From Natronobiforma cellulositropha (GTDB taxonomy: Archaea > Halobacteriota > Halobacteria > Halobacteriales > Natrialbaceae), in contig NZ_JANZXN010000032.1 of NCBI RefSeq assembly GCF_025629245.1, positions 92,305 to 156,304 of the forward strand: a DNA stretch of 64,000 nt. The letters run 5' to 3'. Positions 46,704 through 55,151 of this stretch are shown one piece after another. The notes under the pieces are model-generated. The model searched no databases and was not told the DNA's origin. It saw only the letters and a program-made list of their open reading frames with translations. The stretch's first letter is position 1. Every line of letters starts with the position of its first letter. The translations under genes and the position numbers were made by a program.

Positions 46704-48479
46704 ATGAGCGATGCAGGCGACGCGCCCGTTTCCCAGGCAGGTCCCCCGGAACGCGAGCGCGGCGAGGTCTACGTTCTCGGGACGGCACACGTCTCGAAAG
46801 CGAGCGTCGACGACGTACACGAGACGGTCGACCGCGAGCGCCCCGACGTCGTCGCCGTCGAACTCGACGAGGGGCGCTTCCGGCAGATGCAAGGCGGAGC
46901 CCCAGAGGACATCGAGGCGAAAGACCTCCTGAGCGGGAACACGGTCTTTCAGTTTCTGGCCTACTGGATGCTCTCGTACGTCCAGTCACGGCTCGGCGAA
47001 CAGTTCGACATCGAACCGGGTGCGGACATGCGCGCAGCGATCGAAGCCGCCGAACGAAACGGCCACGGCGTCGCGCTCGTCGACCGGGACATCCAGGTCA
47101 CGATGCAACGCTTCTGGGCACGGCTCACCTTCACCGAGAAGATGCGGATGGTGGGCGGTCTCGCCCTCGGCGTCACGGACCCACGGACCATCGGCATCTC
47201 CTTCGGTGCCGTCGTCGGTCTCTCGTTCGGACTCCTCTTCGCCGCCGTCTTCGCCCCACTGCTCGGTCTCGAGTCGCTGCTCACCCTCGGCGTCTCCGAC
47301 CCGGCCACTCTCCAGTACGTCGGCGCGCTCGGCGTCGGCGCACTCGGTGGCCTGTTAGTCGGGTTACTGTTCGTCCCCTCGCTCGAGTCGACCGAACAGT
47401 TCACCGGCGGCCTGCTCGGCGGGTTCGCCCTCCGTCTGGTCGCCGGACTCGTCCTCGGCGTCGGTGGCTGTCTGGCGCTCGTCGCGACCGGCACGTTCGT
47501 CGGCCCGCTCTCTGCGGGCGCGTTCGAGAGCGCCGGATCGCTGACGATCCGTGGCGCCGTCGGCATCCTCGCGGGTGTCGGTCTCGGTGCCCTGCTCGGC
47601 GTCGTCATCGGTCTCGTCCTCGACGTGCTCGCCGGCGACACCGAAGACCTAGACGAGTTCGACATCGAGAACATCACCGACGGCGACGTCATCGCCGCGA
47701 TGATGGAGGAGTTTCGCCGCTTCAGCCCCCACGGTGCGAACGCCCTGATCGACGAACGCGACGCCTACATCGCCCACAAACTCCACGCGCTCAGAACGCA
47801 GGGGTACAACGTCGTCGCCGTCGTCGGCGCGGGCCACAAAGCGGGCATCGATAGCTATCTCGAGAACCCGGAGACGCTCCCGCCGCTCGAGTCGATCACC
47901 GGCACCGCCGCGACGCGGCGGTTCTCGGTACTGAAGGTGCTGGGCTACCTGTTCATGATCGGCTTCGTCGCCTTCTTCGGTCTCTTGCTCATGGCTGGCG
48001 TCCAGGACACCTTCCTGCTCCAGCTGTTCCTCGCGTGGTTCCTCATCAACGGCATCTTCGCGTTCACGCTCGCGCGACTGGCGGGCGCACGCTGGAGCAG
48101 CGCGGGCGTCGGCGGCGCGGTCGCCTGGCTGACGAGCATCAATCCACTCTTGGCTCCCGGCTGGTTCGCCGGCTACGTCGAACTCCGGAAACGCCCGGTC
48201 AACGTCGCCGACATTCAGGCGCTCAACGAGATCATCGGCGACACCGAACGGCCGCTCGAGCGGGCGCTGAAGGACATGTTCGACGTGCCGCTGTTTCGAC
48301 TGATCATGATCGTCGCGTTCACCAACATCGGGAGTATGATCGCGACCTTCCTCTTCGTGCTCACGGTGTTGCCGTGGCTGGCCGGGCCGGAGTTCGGCGG
48401 CGTCGACGCGCTCGCCGACGAACTGCTGCGCGGGGCGCGAAACAGCGCCGAGTTGCTCCGCGCGGTGATCCCCTGGTGA
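46704..48479 (+). CDS. TraB-family membrane protein
   Basis: 591 residues from ATG 46704. N-terminal TraB domain (EVYVLGTAHVSKASVDDVHE with the GTAH motif, then VVAVELDEGRFRQMQ and later VAVVGAGHKAGI), fused to a membrane region: hydrophobic segments in the middle (about 160-310) and a C-terminal bundle (about 405-590). TraB of Enterococcus shuts down pheromone production; archaeal members are of unknown function, and the fold is related to TIKI/EreA-type putative metalloproteases. The stop overlaps the start of an M50-type protease, so the two proteins are made together. Confidence 0.9.
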   Translation: MSDAGDAPVSQAGPPERERGEVYVLGTAHVSKASVDDVHETVDRERPDVVAVELDEGRFRQMQGGAPEDIEAKDLLSGNTVFQFLAYWMLSYVQSRLGEQFDIEPGADMRAAIEAAERNGHGVALVDRDIQVTMQRFWARLTFTEKMRMVGGLALGVTDPRTIGISFGAVVGLSFGLLFAAVFAPLLGLESLLTLGVSDPATLQYVGALGVGALGGLLVGLLFVPSLESTEQFTGGLLGGFALRLVAGLVLGVGGCLALVATGTFVGPLSAGAFESAGSLTIRGAVGILAGVGLGALLGVVIGLVLDVLAGDTEDLDEFDIENITDGDVIAAMMEEFRRFSPHGANALIDERDAYIAHKLHALRTQGYNVVAVVGAGHKAGIDSYLENPETLPPLESITGTAATRRFSVLKVLGYLFMIGFVAFFGLLLMAGVQDTFLLQLFLAWFLINGIFAFTLARLAGARWSSAGVGGAVAWLTSINPLLAPGWFAGYVELRKRPVNVADIQALNEIIGDTERPLERALKDMFDVPLFRLIMIVAFTNIGSMIATFLFVLTVLPWLAGPEFGGVDALADELLRGARNSAELLRAVIPW

Positions 48480-49108
48480 GTTTCCCCGACGTGACCCGCT
48501 CGCAGTCGCCGTTCTCGTTCAGCCAGCAGGAACTGCTCGACCTGGCCATCGCCTGGGTCGTCCTCAGCGTGGCGTTCGCGCTGCTGTTGAGTCCGATCCA
48601 CCGCCTCGAGATACCGCTCTCCGAGTTCGTGACGATGATCGCGCTGAGTTTCGTCACCGTCGGCGTCGCGTTCTTGCTCCACGAACTCGCCCACAAGGTG
48701 GTCGCGATCCGCTTCGGCCAGGTCGCGGAGTTTCGCGCCGACTACCAGATGCTCTTTCTCGCCGTGATGAGCGCGCTCATCGGCTTTCTCTTCGCCGCGC
48801 CGGGGGCGGTGTACCACCGCGGGCGGATCACGCTTCGCGAAAACGGCATCATCGCACTCGCGGGTCCGCTGACGAACCACGGTCTCGCACTGCTGTTCGT
48901 CCCGTTTCTCTTCTTCCCGGGGATTCTCTCGTACATCGGCCACCTCGGCGTCCTCATCAACCTCTTGCTCGCCGCGTTCAACATGATCCCCTTCGGCCCG
49001 CTCGACGGCAAGTCCGTCTGGAACTGGCACAAGGGCGTCTTCGTCGTCGTCTTCCTCCCGAGCGTCCTGTTGCTGGCCGTCGCCTTCCTCGTACTCGGCT
49101 TCCCGTGA
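48476..49108 (+). CDS. M50/site-2-protease-like membrane metalloprotease
   Basis: 210 residues, GTG start in a GTGA overlap with the TraB-family stop. Multi-pass membrane protein with the zinc motif H-E-x-x-H in FLLHELAHKVVAIRFG (H69, E70, H73) and the second conserved block NMIPFGPLDGKSVW, whose Asp is the third zinc ligand in site-2 proteases. No PDZ or CBS domains, so it is a minimal intramembrane protease. Coupled to TraB, which may be regulator or substrate. Confidence 0.88.
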   Translation: MSFPDVTRSQSPFSFSQQELLDLAIAWVVLSVAFALLLSPIHRLEIPLSEFVTMIALSFVTVGVAFLLHELAHKVVAIRFGQVAEFRADYQMLFLAVMSALIGFLFAAPGAVYHRGRITLRENGIIALAGPLTNHGLALLFVPFLFFPGILSYIGHLGVLINLLLAAFNMIPFGPLDGKSVWNWHKGVFVVVFLPSVLLLAVAFLVLGFP

Positions 49109-49192
49109 GCCGAGTGTGACAGGCGCCGCCGAGTGAGGCAACTCGAGGGCCGAAACGGTGGCCTTTTGCTCACCCCGCGAGGTCGTTCAGAC

Positions 49193-50215
49193 ATGACCGA
49201 TACCCACGATGGGGAGCGCGCGCAGGAGGCGAGCGCCGACGACGCTGACTCCGAGGGGCTGACCTACGCCGACACCGGCGTCGACATCGACGCGAGCGAG
49301 GACGCGACGGCGGCGCTGCTCTCGGCGTTCGGCAGCGGTCTCACTACGGAGTACGCCGGGCTGCTCGACATCGGCGACCGCTACCTCTCGCTGGCGACCG
49401 ACGGCGTCGGCACCAAACTGCTCGTCGCCGAGGCGGTGGGCGACTTCTCGACGGTCGGCATCGACTGCATCGCGATGAACGTCAACGACCTCGTCGCGGC
49501 GGGCGTCACCCCGGTCGCCTTCGTCGACTACCTCGCCGTCGAGGAGCCGAACGACGAACTCACCCGTGAGATCGGCGAGGGTCTCGCCGTCGGTCTCGAG
49601 CAGTCCGGCATGACGCTCTTAGGTGGCGAGACGGCGGTCATGCCCGAAGTCGTCTCGGGCTTCGACCTCGCGGGAACCTGTGCGGGACTGGCGGAAAAAG
49701 ACGAGGTGATCGACGGCGAGGCAGCCGTCGGTGACGCGCTCGTCGGTCTCGCCTCGAGCGGCATCCACTCGAACGGACTGACGCTCGCACGCGAGGCGGT
49801 GACGCGCCGCCACGAGTACACGGACCCGTTCCCACCCGCACCGGAGCGGACGATCGGCGAGGCGTTGCTCGAGCCGACGCGTATCTACACCGACCTCCTC
49901 GAGCCGATGCACGAGTACGGTGTCAACGCAGCCGCACACGTCACCGGCGGCGGGTGGACGAACCTGTTACGGATGGGCGACCGTCGCTACGTGGTCGAGG
50001 ATCCACACCCCTCACAGCCGATTTTCGAGTTCATCCAGTCCGAAGGCGGCGTCACCGACGAGGAGATGCACCGGACGTTCAACATGGGGACGGGCTTCGT
50101 CGTTTCGCTCCCCGACGCGCGCGCCGAGGCGTTCGCCGCCGAGACCGGCGGAACGATCATCGGCCGCGTCGAGGAGGGCAACAGCGTCGAAATTCGCGGG
50201 CTGTCGCTCTCCTGA
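49193..50215 (+). CDS. purM: Phosphoribosylformylglycinamidine cyclo-ligase (AIR synthetase)
   Basis: Fifth step of purine synthesis: FGAM + ATP to AIR. 340 residues from ATG 49193. PurM fold motifs: TYADTGVDIDASEDATAALL, LATDGVGTKLLVA, GIDCIAMNVNDLVAAGVTPVAFVDYL, GGETAVMPEVV, and VTGGGWTNLLRM (usually GGG-x-x-x-NLPR). An N-terminal acidic extension of about 23 residues is halophilic decoration. Own transcription unit. Confidence 0.95.
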   Translation: MTDTHDGERAQEASADDADSEGLTYADTGVDIDASEDATAALLSAFGSGLTTEYAGLLDIGDRYLSLATDGVGTKLLVAEAVGDFSTVGIDCIAMNVNDLVAAGVTPVAFVDYLAVEEPNDELTREIGEGLAVGLEQSGMTLLGGETAVMPEVVSGFDLAGTCAGLAEKDEVIDGEAAVGDALVGLASSGIHSNGLTLAREAVTRRHEYTDPFPPAPERTIGEALLEPTRIYTDLLEPMHEYGVNAAAHVTGGGWTNLLRMGDRRYVVEDPHPSQPIFEFIQSEGGVTDEEMHRTFNMGTGFVVSLPDARAEAFAAETGGTIIGRVEEGNSVEIRGLSLS

Positions 50216-50329
50216 GCGGTCGACACGTAGACCGAGTAGTTCGTTCGACGGACCGACACCGAACAGCCCGCTCGAGCGACCGGACGTGGCAGCTACCGAG
50301 AACCTAGGCGGACCAAAATCTTTTTAGTT

Positions 50330-50343
50330 TTAGGCCCGCCTAA
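50330..50343 (+). promoter_or_regulatory. TTAGGC-CC-GCCTAA palindrome at the DUF7331-like promoter
   Basis: Perfect 6-base arms around CC, ending 9 bases before the ATG at 50353 and immediately after the AT-rich TATA region (AAAATCTTTTTAGTTTTAGG, 50316-50335). A degenerate second copy TAGGCGG lies at about 50306-50312. TTAGG/CCTAA palindromes are the form recognised by DtxR/IdeR-type regulators; one such regulator is encoded at 12976-13656. Confidence 0.45.
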
Positions 50344-50352
50344 CTCGTAGTG

Positions 50353-50532
50353 ATGGACGTCTCCACCGACCGTCAGGGTGGCGCTGACTCTCCCGACGAT
50401 GCACTCGCCGCCGAAACCTGTGAACCGATCGTCTCGTACCACGAACCACGCCCCGGTACGCTCGTTCTCACCGAACGGAACAACACCGACGGCTGGCTCG
50501 CGAGCGACGTGGCGGTCGACCTCGAGCGATAG
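50353..50532 (+). CDS. Small haloarchaeal protein (DUF7331-like), 59 residues
   Basis: Acidic soluble protein; core CEPIVSYHEPRPGTLVLTER followed by NNTDGWLASD. Resembles a small haloarchaeal conserved family, function unknown. GTG 50350 is an alternative start. The palindrome at the promoter suggests metal-responsive control, shared locally with DpsA, whose gene converges from the right. Confidence 0.65.
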   Translation: MDVSTDRQGGADSPDDALAAETCEPIVSYHEPRPGTLVLTERNNTDGWLASDVAVDLER

Positions 50533-50629
50533 AGTAGCCCGGGTTCTCGAGCGCACGAGCGAGAGCGGCCGCTCTCGTCTCGAGTGCGGTCCGAAAGAAG
50601 TCGTGATCAGTGGGCCGACGCGTCCGGTC

Positions 50630-51175
50630 TCAGTGGGTCGCTTCTTCGAGTACCAGCGTGTCGTCTTCGAGGTAGTGTTCGAAGTGGTGGGCGTCGTCCT
50701 CGACGGTGACGAGGATCTCACGGAGGATCTGTGAGGTGGCGTAGTCGCCGAGGTTCGCCGCGAGTTCGATGCTGTCGCGCATCGACTCGATGATGTCGCC
50801 GTAGATCTCGAGGTCGTTTTCGAACATGGTTCTGACGTCGTAGACGTCCTCACCTTCGAACTCGACGGTGGCGCGCGCCTCCAGGTTCGCCGGACCCGAG
50901 ACGGGGACGCCACCGAGCGCCTGGGCGCGCTCGGCGATGAGGTCTGCACCCTCTTCTGCGTGCTCGTAGCACTCCTCGAGGAAGCGGTGGAGTTCGAGGA
51001 ACTGGGCTCCCTCGACGACCCAGTGGTGCTTCTTGAGCTGGTGGTACAACACGTACGTGTTGGCCAGCTCCGTGTTGAGCGCGTCGACGATCTGTTCGGC
51101 CTTCTCCCGCTCGAGACGGAGTCCGTTCTCCTCGACGGTACCTGCCGACTGTCGGACGGTCTTCTGGGTGCTCAT
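50630..51175 (-). CDS. dpsA: DpsA ferritin-like iron-storage protein
   Basis: 181 residues. Dodecameric ferritin that oxidises and stores iron and protects DNA in stress. The inter-subunit ferroxidase site is visible: LYHQLKKHHWVVEG (His residues), FLELHRFLEECYEHAEEGAD, then ARATVEFEGEDVYD and VEDDAHHFEHYL. Matches haloarchaeal DpsA, length normal. Promoter on the minus strand has TATA-like CTTTAAG (about 51206-51212). Iron-related neighbours: the small protein with a DtxR-like palindrome. Confidence 0.96.
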   Translation of the reverse strand: MSTQKTVRQSAGTVEENGLRLEREKAEQIVDALNTELANTYVLYHQLKKHHWVVEGAQFLELHRFLEECYEHAEEGADLIAERAQALGGVPVSGPANLEARATVEFEGEDVYDVRTMFENDLEIYGDIIESMRDSIELAANLGDYATSQILREILVTVEDDAHHFEHYLEDDTLVLEEATH

Positions 51176-51343
51176 CTCGTCTCGACGTACACGATCCAGC
51201 CACTTAAAGATTCCTCGCGCCAGAACCTTTCTTTCTCATCTGGGAAAAAATCTTCCCGTATCGTCAGCCATTGTCACACACGTTCCGGTGGACTCGCTAC
51301 CACAGCGGGGGAGTTAACTCGCCTGCACGAACAGACGGTGACG

Positions 51344-52297
51344 ATGCACGCAGAGGTCCTCGTCACCGGTGAGACGCTGATCGACTTCCTCCCCGAGCGG
51401 CCCGGCCCGCTCTCGCGCGTCGACGGCTTCGAACGGAGACCCGGCGGGGCACCGGCGAACGTGGCCGTTGCACTCGCTCGCCTCGAGTGCCCGCCGCTGT
51501 TCTGGACGCGCGTCGGCGACGACCCCTTCGGCCGCTACCTCCGCGAGACGCTCGCACGCGAGGGGATTCCCGACCGGTTTCTCGAGACCGACCCGGCCGC
51601 ACAGACCACGCTGGCGTTCGTCACCCACGACGAGACGGGTGACCGGACGTTCTCCTTCTACCGCGACGACACCGCCGATACCCGCCTCGAGTCGGGAACC
51701 GTCGACGACGACACCCTCGCGGCCGTCGACTGGGTCCACGCCGGTGGGGTCGCCCTCTCGAGCGAGAGTTCGCGGGAGGCGACGCTCGACCTCTGTCGGC
51801 GCGCGGGCGACTCCGGCTGTACCGTCTCGTTCGACCCGAACGCGCGCGCCGAACTGTGGCCCGACGAGGCCACGTTCGTGCGCGTTGTGCGCGAGGCGCT
51901 CGCGCACGTGGACGTACTGAAGGCCACCGACGAGGAGCTACGCCTGCTCGGCTTCGAGGGCGAGACACCCGAGGCGGTCGCTCGAGCGGCTACCGAGGCG
52001 GGACCGCACACGGTGTTTCTCACGCGCGGCGAGGCGGGGGCGCTCGCGTTCGCGAGCGAGGACGCCCCCTGGCCGGGTCTCGTCGAACACGGTGGCTTCG
52101 ACGTCGACGTCGTCGACACCACGGGAGCGGGCGACGCCTTCGTCGCGGGCGTCATCGCCTCGCTCGGCGAGGGACACCCGCTCGAGGAGGCGCTGCACTT
52201 CGCCGGGGCGGTCGCGGCGTCGTCGACGACGGCACCCGGTGCGATGACGGCGTTGCCGGACCGGGAGGCGGTCGTGGCCCTCCTCGGCGGGCAGTGA
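51344..52297 (+). CDS. PfkB-family carbohydrate kinase (fructokinase-like)
   Basis: 317 residues from ATG 51344. Ribokinase fold: first PfkB signature region GGAPANVAVALARLECPPLFWTRVG (33-57), second signature DTTGAGDAFVAGVIASLGEG with the catalytic Asp (about 263). Opening VLVTGETLIDFLPE is typical of fructokinase/2-keto-3-deoxygluconate kinase relatives; the sugar cannot be decided. The next gene starts right after its stop. Confidence 0.9.
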   Translation: MHAEVLVTGETLIDFLPERPGPLSRVDGFERRPGGAPANVAVALARLECPPLFWTRVGDDPFGRYLRETLAREGIPDRFLETDPAAQTTLAFVTHDETGDRTFSFYRDDTADTRLESGTVDDDTLAAVDWVHAGGVALSSESSREATLDLCRRAGDSGCTVSFDPNARAELWPDEATFVRVVREALAHVDVLKATDEELRLLGFEGETPEAVARAATEAGPHTVFLTRGEAGALAFASEDAPWPGLVEHGGFDVDVVDTTGAGDAFVAGVIASLGEGHPLEEALHFAGAVAASSTTAPGAMTALPDREAVVALLGGQ

Positions 52298-52765
52298 GTG
52301 TCGGTTCGAAGCGTCATCGAGAACCCTTTGGGTTCAGCGTACGTCCACTCGCCCGTGTCTCAGCTGGTTCGAACGGTCAGGCGACGGATTCGAGACGAAC
52401 ACGGCAGCGTCGTCTACGGTGTCGAGCGCTGTGCGGACGCGGTCGTCCACGCCTGGGAAACGCCGACACAGACCGACGCGGCGGCGATCACCGACCCACT
52501 GCGCGCCCGCCTCGAGTCGACCGGCGTGCTCGCGGCGCTCCCGCTCGTGTTGGCCGACCTCGTCGACTCGGCCGGCTGTACGCTCCCCGCGTCGCCGGTC
52601 GCCGCGCCACCGTACGTCGTCGTCACGAGCCGAGGGCCGATCCTCCGGGCGACGATCGATCCGGGCCGCCTCGTCGTCCGCTTCGACACCTTCGACGTCG
52701 AACGCGACCCCCAGCCTCGGTACCGCCGACTCGAGGGCGTACGCGTCGTCGTCTCGCTCGAGTGA
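52298..52765 (+). CDS. Haloarchaeal hypothetical protein, up to 155 residues
   Basis: GTG start at 52298 directly follows the kinase stop; an internal GTG at 52354 (before SQLVRTVRRRIRDEHG) is a plausible alternative. Acidic, soluble; ends with PYVVVTSRGPILRATIDPGR and a beta-rich tail. No family recognised with confidence. Confidence 0.6.
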   Translation: MSVRSVIENPLGSAYVHSPVSQLVRTVRRRIRDEHGSVVYGVERCADAVVHAWETPTQTDAAAITDPLRARLESTGVLAALPLVLADLVDSAGCTLPASPVAAPPYVVVTSRGPILRATIDPGRLVVRFDTFDVERDPQPRYRRLEGVRVVVSLE

Positions 52766-52885
52766 GACCCCACTCGCCGCTGTGAGCGCCTCGAGCGCAG
52801 GAGGATTGTGCGGATCACCAGCACATCTTAATAACATCGTCAGCTTCATTAGCAACCTCTCGTAATCTACCCCCAGTGTCTGCTA

Positions 52886-53581
52886 ATGACTCCTGAACCA
52901 CACGCGAGAACCCGCCGTTCCGTACTGACAGCGACCGGGTCGCTCGGTCTCCTGGCCATTGCTGGCTGTATGGACGACGACGAGGCTGCCAGTGGCGACG
53001 ACCACAGCCACGACGACGATCACAGTCACGACGACGACCACAGCCACGACGATGATCACAGTCACGACGACGACCACAGCCACGACGATGATCACCACGA
53101 CGACGACCACAGTCACGACGACGATCATCACGATGACGACCACCACCACGACGACGCTGACTACTTCGACCACATCGGCATCAACGAGTTCGGCGTCATC
53201 GACCGGGGCGAAGACGAGGAAGTCGCTGACGTCCACGGCGACCACTGGCACGGGAGTCTTCCCGCCATCCCCGTCGGTGAGACGCTCTCGCTCGGGGCGT
53301 CGGTCGTCGACGACGACGGCGACGAGTTCGAACTGGGCGGCGAGTACGAACTCCGCGTCGAGGTCGCAGACGGGGCCGACGACGACGTCCTCGAGTTCGA
53401 CTACCACGGCGACCACGTCCACCTGACCGGCGAGAGCGTCGGCGTCACCGAGGTCGTCTTCCTCATCTGGCACGACGACCACGCCGACTACCAGACGCCG
53501 CCGATCACCGCCCAGGTACTCGAAGAGGGTGCAGAGCACGACGACGACCACGACGACGATCACCACCACGACGACGAGTAG
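52886..53581 (+). CDS. Tat lipoprotein with His-Asp repeats and HGDHWHG domain (zinc binding)
   Basis: 231 residues. Twin-arginine lipoprotein signal: TRRSVLTATGSLGLLAIAGC (9-28), C28 being the lipid site, so it is anchored outside. Residues 38-91 are DDHSHD-type repeats with about 19 His. Residues 100-212 form a beta-rich domain with HGDHWHGSLP (117-126), a second cluster YHGDHVHLTG (174-183) and HDDHADY; the tail is again His/Asp-rich. The same domain is inserted in ZnuA encoded next (ZnuA residues about 150-268). It most likely collects zinc and passes it to ZnuA. Followed by a T6 terminator, so it is transcribed apart from znuACB. Confidence 0.85.
   Translation: MTPEPHARTRRSVLTATGSLGLLAIAGCMDDDEAASGDDHSHDDDHSHDDDHSHDDDHSHDDDHSHDDDHHDDDHSHDDDHHDDDHHHDDADYFDHIGINEFGVIDRGEDEEVADVHGDHWHGSLPAIPVGETLSLGASVVDDDGDEFELGGEYELRVEVADGADDDVLEFDYHGDHVHLTGESVGVTEVVFLIWHDDHADYQTPPITAQVLEEGAEHDDDHDDDHHHDDE
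52997..53158 (+). repeat. Tandem 18-base repeat tract coding His-Asp repeats
   Basis: Five near-identical 18-base units encoding DDHSHD, alternating GAC CAC AGC CAC GAC GAC with GAT CAC AGT CAC GAC GAC, then four degenerate units. Unit number probably varies between strains by slippage. Confidence 0.85.
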
Positions 53582-53612
53582 TCGTCCTTCGGCTATCAAC
53601 CGCTGACACCCG

Positions 53613-53618
53613 TTTTTT
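53613..53618 (+). terminator. T6 terminator after the His-rich lipoprotein
   Basis: TTTTTT 32 bases after the stop codon, before the znuA promoter. Confidence 0.45.
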
Positions 53619-53702
53619 GGCCCTCCACCGGTGTTCGGCGTCTCTGACGGAGGGGTTTCGTTCTCAACGTGTTGCTAGCGAACACGATCCACTGGCCCAC
53701 GA

Positions 53703-53740
53703 ATTATTAACCAATGGCAGTGAAATAATAATACTTTTAT
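53703..53740 (+). promoter_or_regulatory. znuA promoter with AT-rich inverted repeat
   Basis: ATTATT (53703-53708) and AATAAT (53724-53729) are inverted arms in an AT-rich island. TATA-like ACTTTTAT (53733-53740) is 23-30 bases before the ATG at 53763. Metal-responsive control is likely but no Zur-type consensus is asserted. An AT-rich TTAATAAC also precedes the lipoprotein gene (about 52829-52836). Confidence 0.45.
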
Positions 53741-53762
53741 CGTGCGGGCCACTTCATCGGAT

Positions 53763-55151
53763 ATGGATCTGACACGCCGTTCGATACTCTCGAGTGGTGC
53801 GGGCGTGCTCACGGCCGGCGCGTTCGCTGGCTGTCTGAGTTCGCCGAGTGACTGGGGTGGGACGGACGAGCGGCGGGGCTACGCGGCCTTCTTCGCGCTG
53901 TGGGACTGGGCCGAAGAGGTTGGTGGGGACACGTTCGAGTTCGAGAACCCCATCGGAGTCGGCGAGATGGGCCACGGGTGGGAGCCCGACGGCAACTTAG
54001 CCGCCGACATCGCCACCACCGACGTGTTCGTCTACCTCGACACCGCCGAGTTCGCCTGGGCCCAGCAGGTCGTCGCCGACCTGGAGCGCGACTACGACGA
54101 CGTCACGATCATCGACGGCATGGCCGGACTCAGCGAGCACTTCCTCACGGTCGACCGCGAACCGCCTGCCAGTCCCGACACCGACTACGACTTCGACCCG
54201 GAGACGCTCGAGGTCGGCGGCTTCGACGCCATCGACCGCCGGACGGGCGAGGTCGTCGCCTACTGGCACGGCGACCACTGGCACGGCAACCTTCCGGCGG
54301 TCGTCCTCGACGAGTCCGTCCCCATCGACGCCGTGATCACCGACGACGAGGAGCGCGTCCTCCCGCTGGGAGCGGACGAACAGTTCCAGCTAGACGCGCG
54401 ACTCGTCGACGGCGCACCCGAATCTGTCGAGATCGACTCCCACGGCGAGTACGTCGAACTCCACGGCGTCGACGACCGGACGACGCTGCTCGTCTTCGAG
54501 TTGCGTGCCGACGGCGAGGTCATCTGGGACACGTCCGCCGACTCGATGTCGGTCAGCGTCGTCACCGAGCGCGAGGACGAGGCGGCAGACGAGTTCGTCG
54601 ACCCGCACGTCTGGGTCGACCCGGTGTTGGCCCAGCAGATCGTCGCCACCATCGCCGACGGACTGGCCGAGATCGATCCCGACAACGCCGACGACTACGA
54701 GTCGAACGCCGCCGCCTACACGGAGCGCCTCGAGGACGTCGACCGGCAGTTCGAAGAGCTCATCGACGAGGCGTCACGCACCGTCGGCGTCTTCGCCGGC
54801 CACGACTCCTATCAGTACATCGAACACCGCTACGGCTTCGAACTGTACACCCCAGTCGGCATCTCGCCGGACGACGCCGAGTCCTTCGAAGACGTCGCCA
54901 GCCTGATCGACGTCATCGAAGAGTACGACATCGACACCGTCCTCTACGACCCGTTCGAGACGAACGACCCCGACCACGAGGTGCCGAACATGGTCGACGT
55001 CCTCATCGAGAACACCGACGCGACCGACTACGCACCGCTCACCCCCGCCGAGGGGACCACCCTCGAGTGGAACGAGAACGGCTGGGGCTGGGTCGAACAG
55101 ATGGAAGAGATCAACCTCCCCTCACTCAGGAAGGCTCTCGGAGCCGAGTGA
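53763..55151 (+). CDS. znuA: Zinc ABC transporter substrate-binding lipoprotein ZnuA with inserted HGDHWHG domain
   Basis: 462 residues from ATG 53763. Tat lipoprotein signal (TRRSILSSGAGVLTAGAFAGC, C24 lipidated). TroA/ZnuA fold: first metal His H71 (EMGHGWEPDG), H126 region, second His H282 (DPHVWVDP, canonical D-x-H-x-W-x-DP), third His H347 (FAGHDSYQYI). Where other ZnuA proteins have a short His-rich loop, residues about 150-268 form a beta domain with HGDHWHGNLP (169-178), clearly homologous to that of the upstream lipoprotein. The stop overlaps the znuC ATG. Confidence 0.93.
   Translation: MDLTRRSILSSGAGVLTAGAFAGCLSSPSDWGGTDERRGYAAFFALWDWAEEVGGDTFEFENPIGVGEMGHGWEPDGNLAADIATTDVFVYLDTAEFAWAQQVVADLERDYDDVTIIDGMAGLSEHFLTVDREPPASPDTDYDFDPETLEVGGFDAIDRRTGEVVAYWHGDHWHGNLPAVVLDESVPIDAVITDDEERVLPLGADEQFQLDARLVDGAPESVEIDSHGEYVELHGVDDRTTLLVFELRADGEVIWDTSADSMSVSVVTEREDEAADEFVDPHVWVDPVLAQQIVATIADGLAEIDPDNADDYESNAAAYTERLEDVDRQFEELIDEASRTVGVFAGHDSYQYIEHRYGFELYTPVGISPDDAESFEDVASLIDVIEEYDIDTVLYDPFETNDPDHEVPNMVDVLIENTDATDYAPLTPAEGTTLEWNENGWGWVEQMEEINLPSLRKALGAE

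Noticed and set aside
52997..53158. CRISPR-like or satellite repeat
   Set aside because: Units are 18 bases without spacers and stay in frame encoding His/Asp; it is a coding tandem repeat.
52883..53599. 238-codon antisense frame rich in Val opposite the His-rich lipoprotein
   Set aside because: GTC/GTG runs are the complement of GAC/CAC repeats; a hydrophobic artefact.
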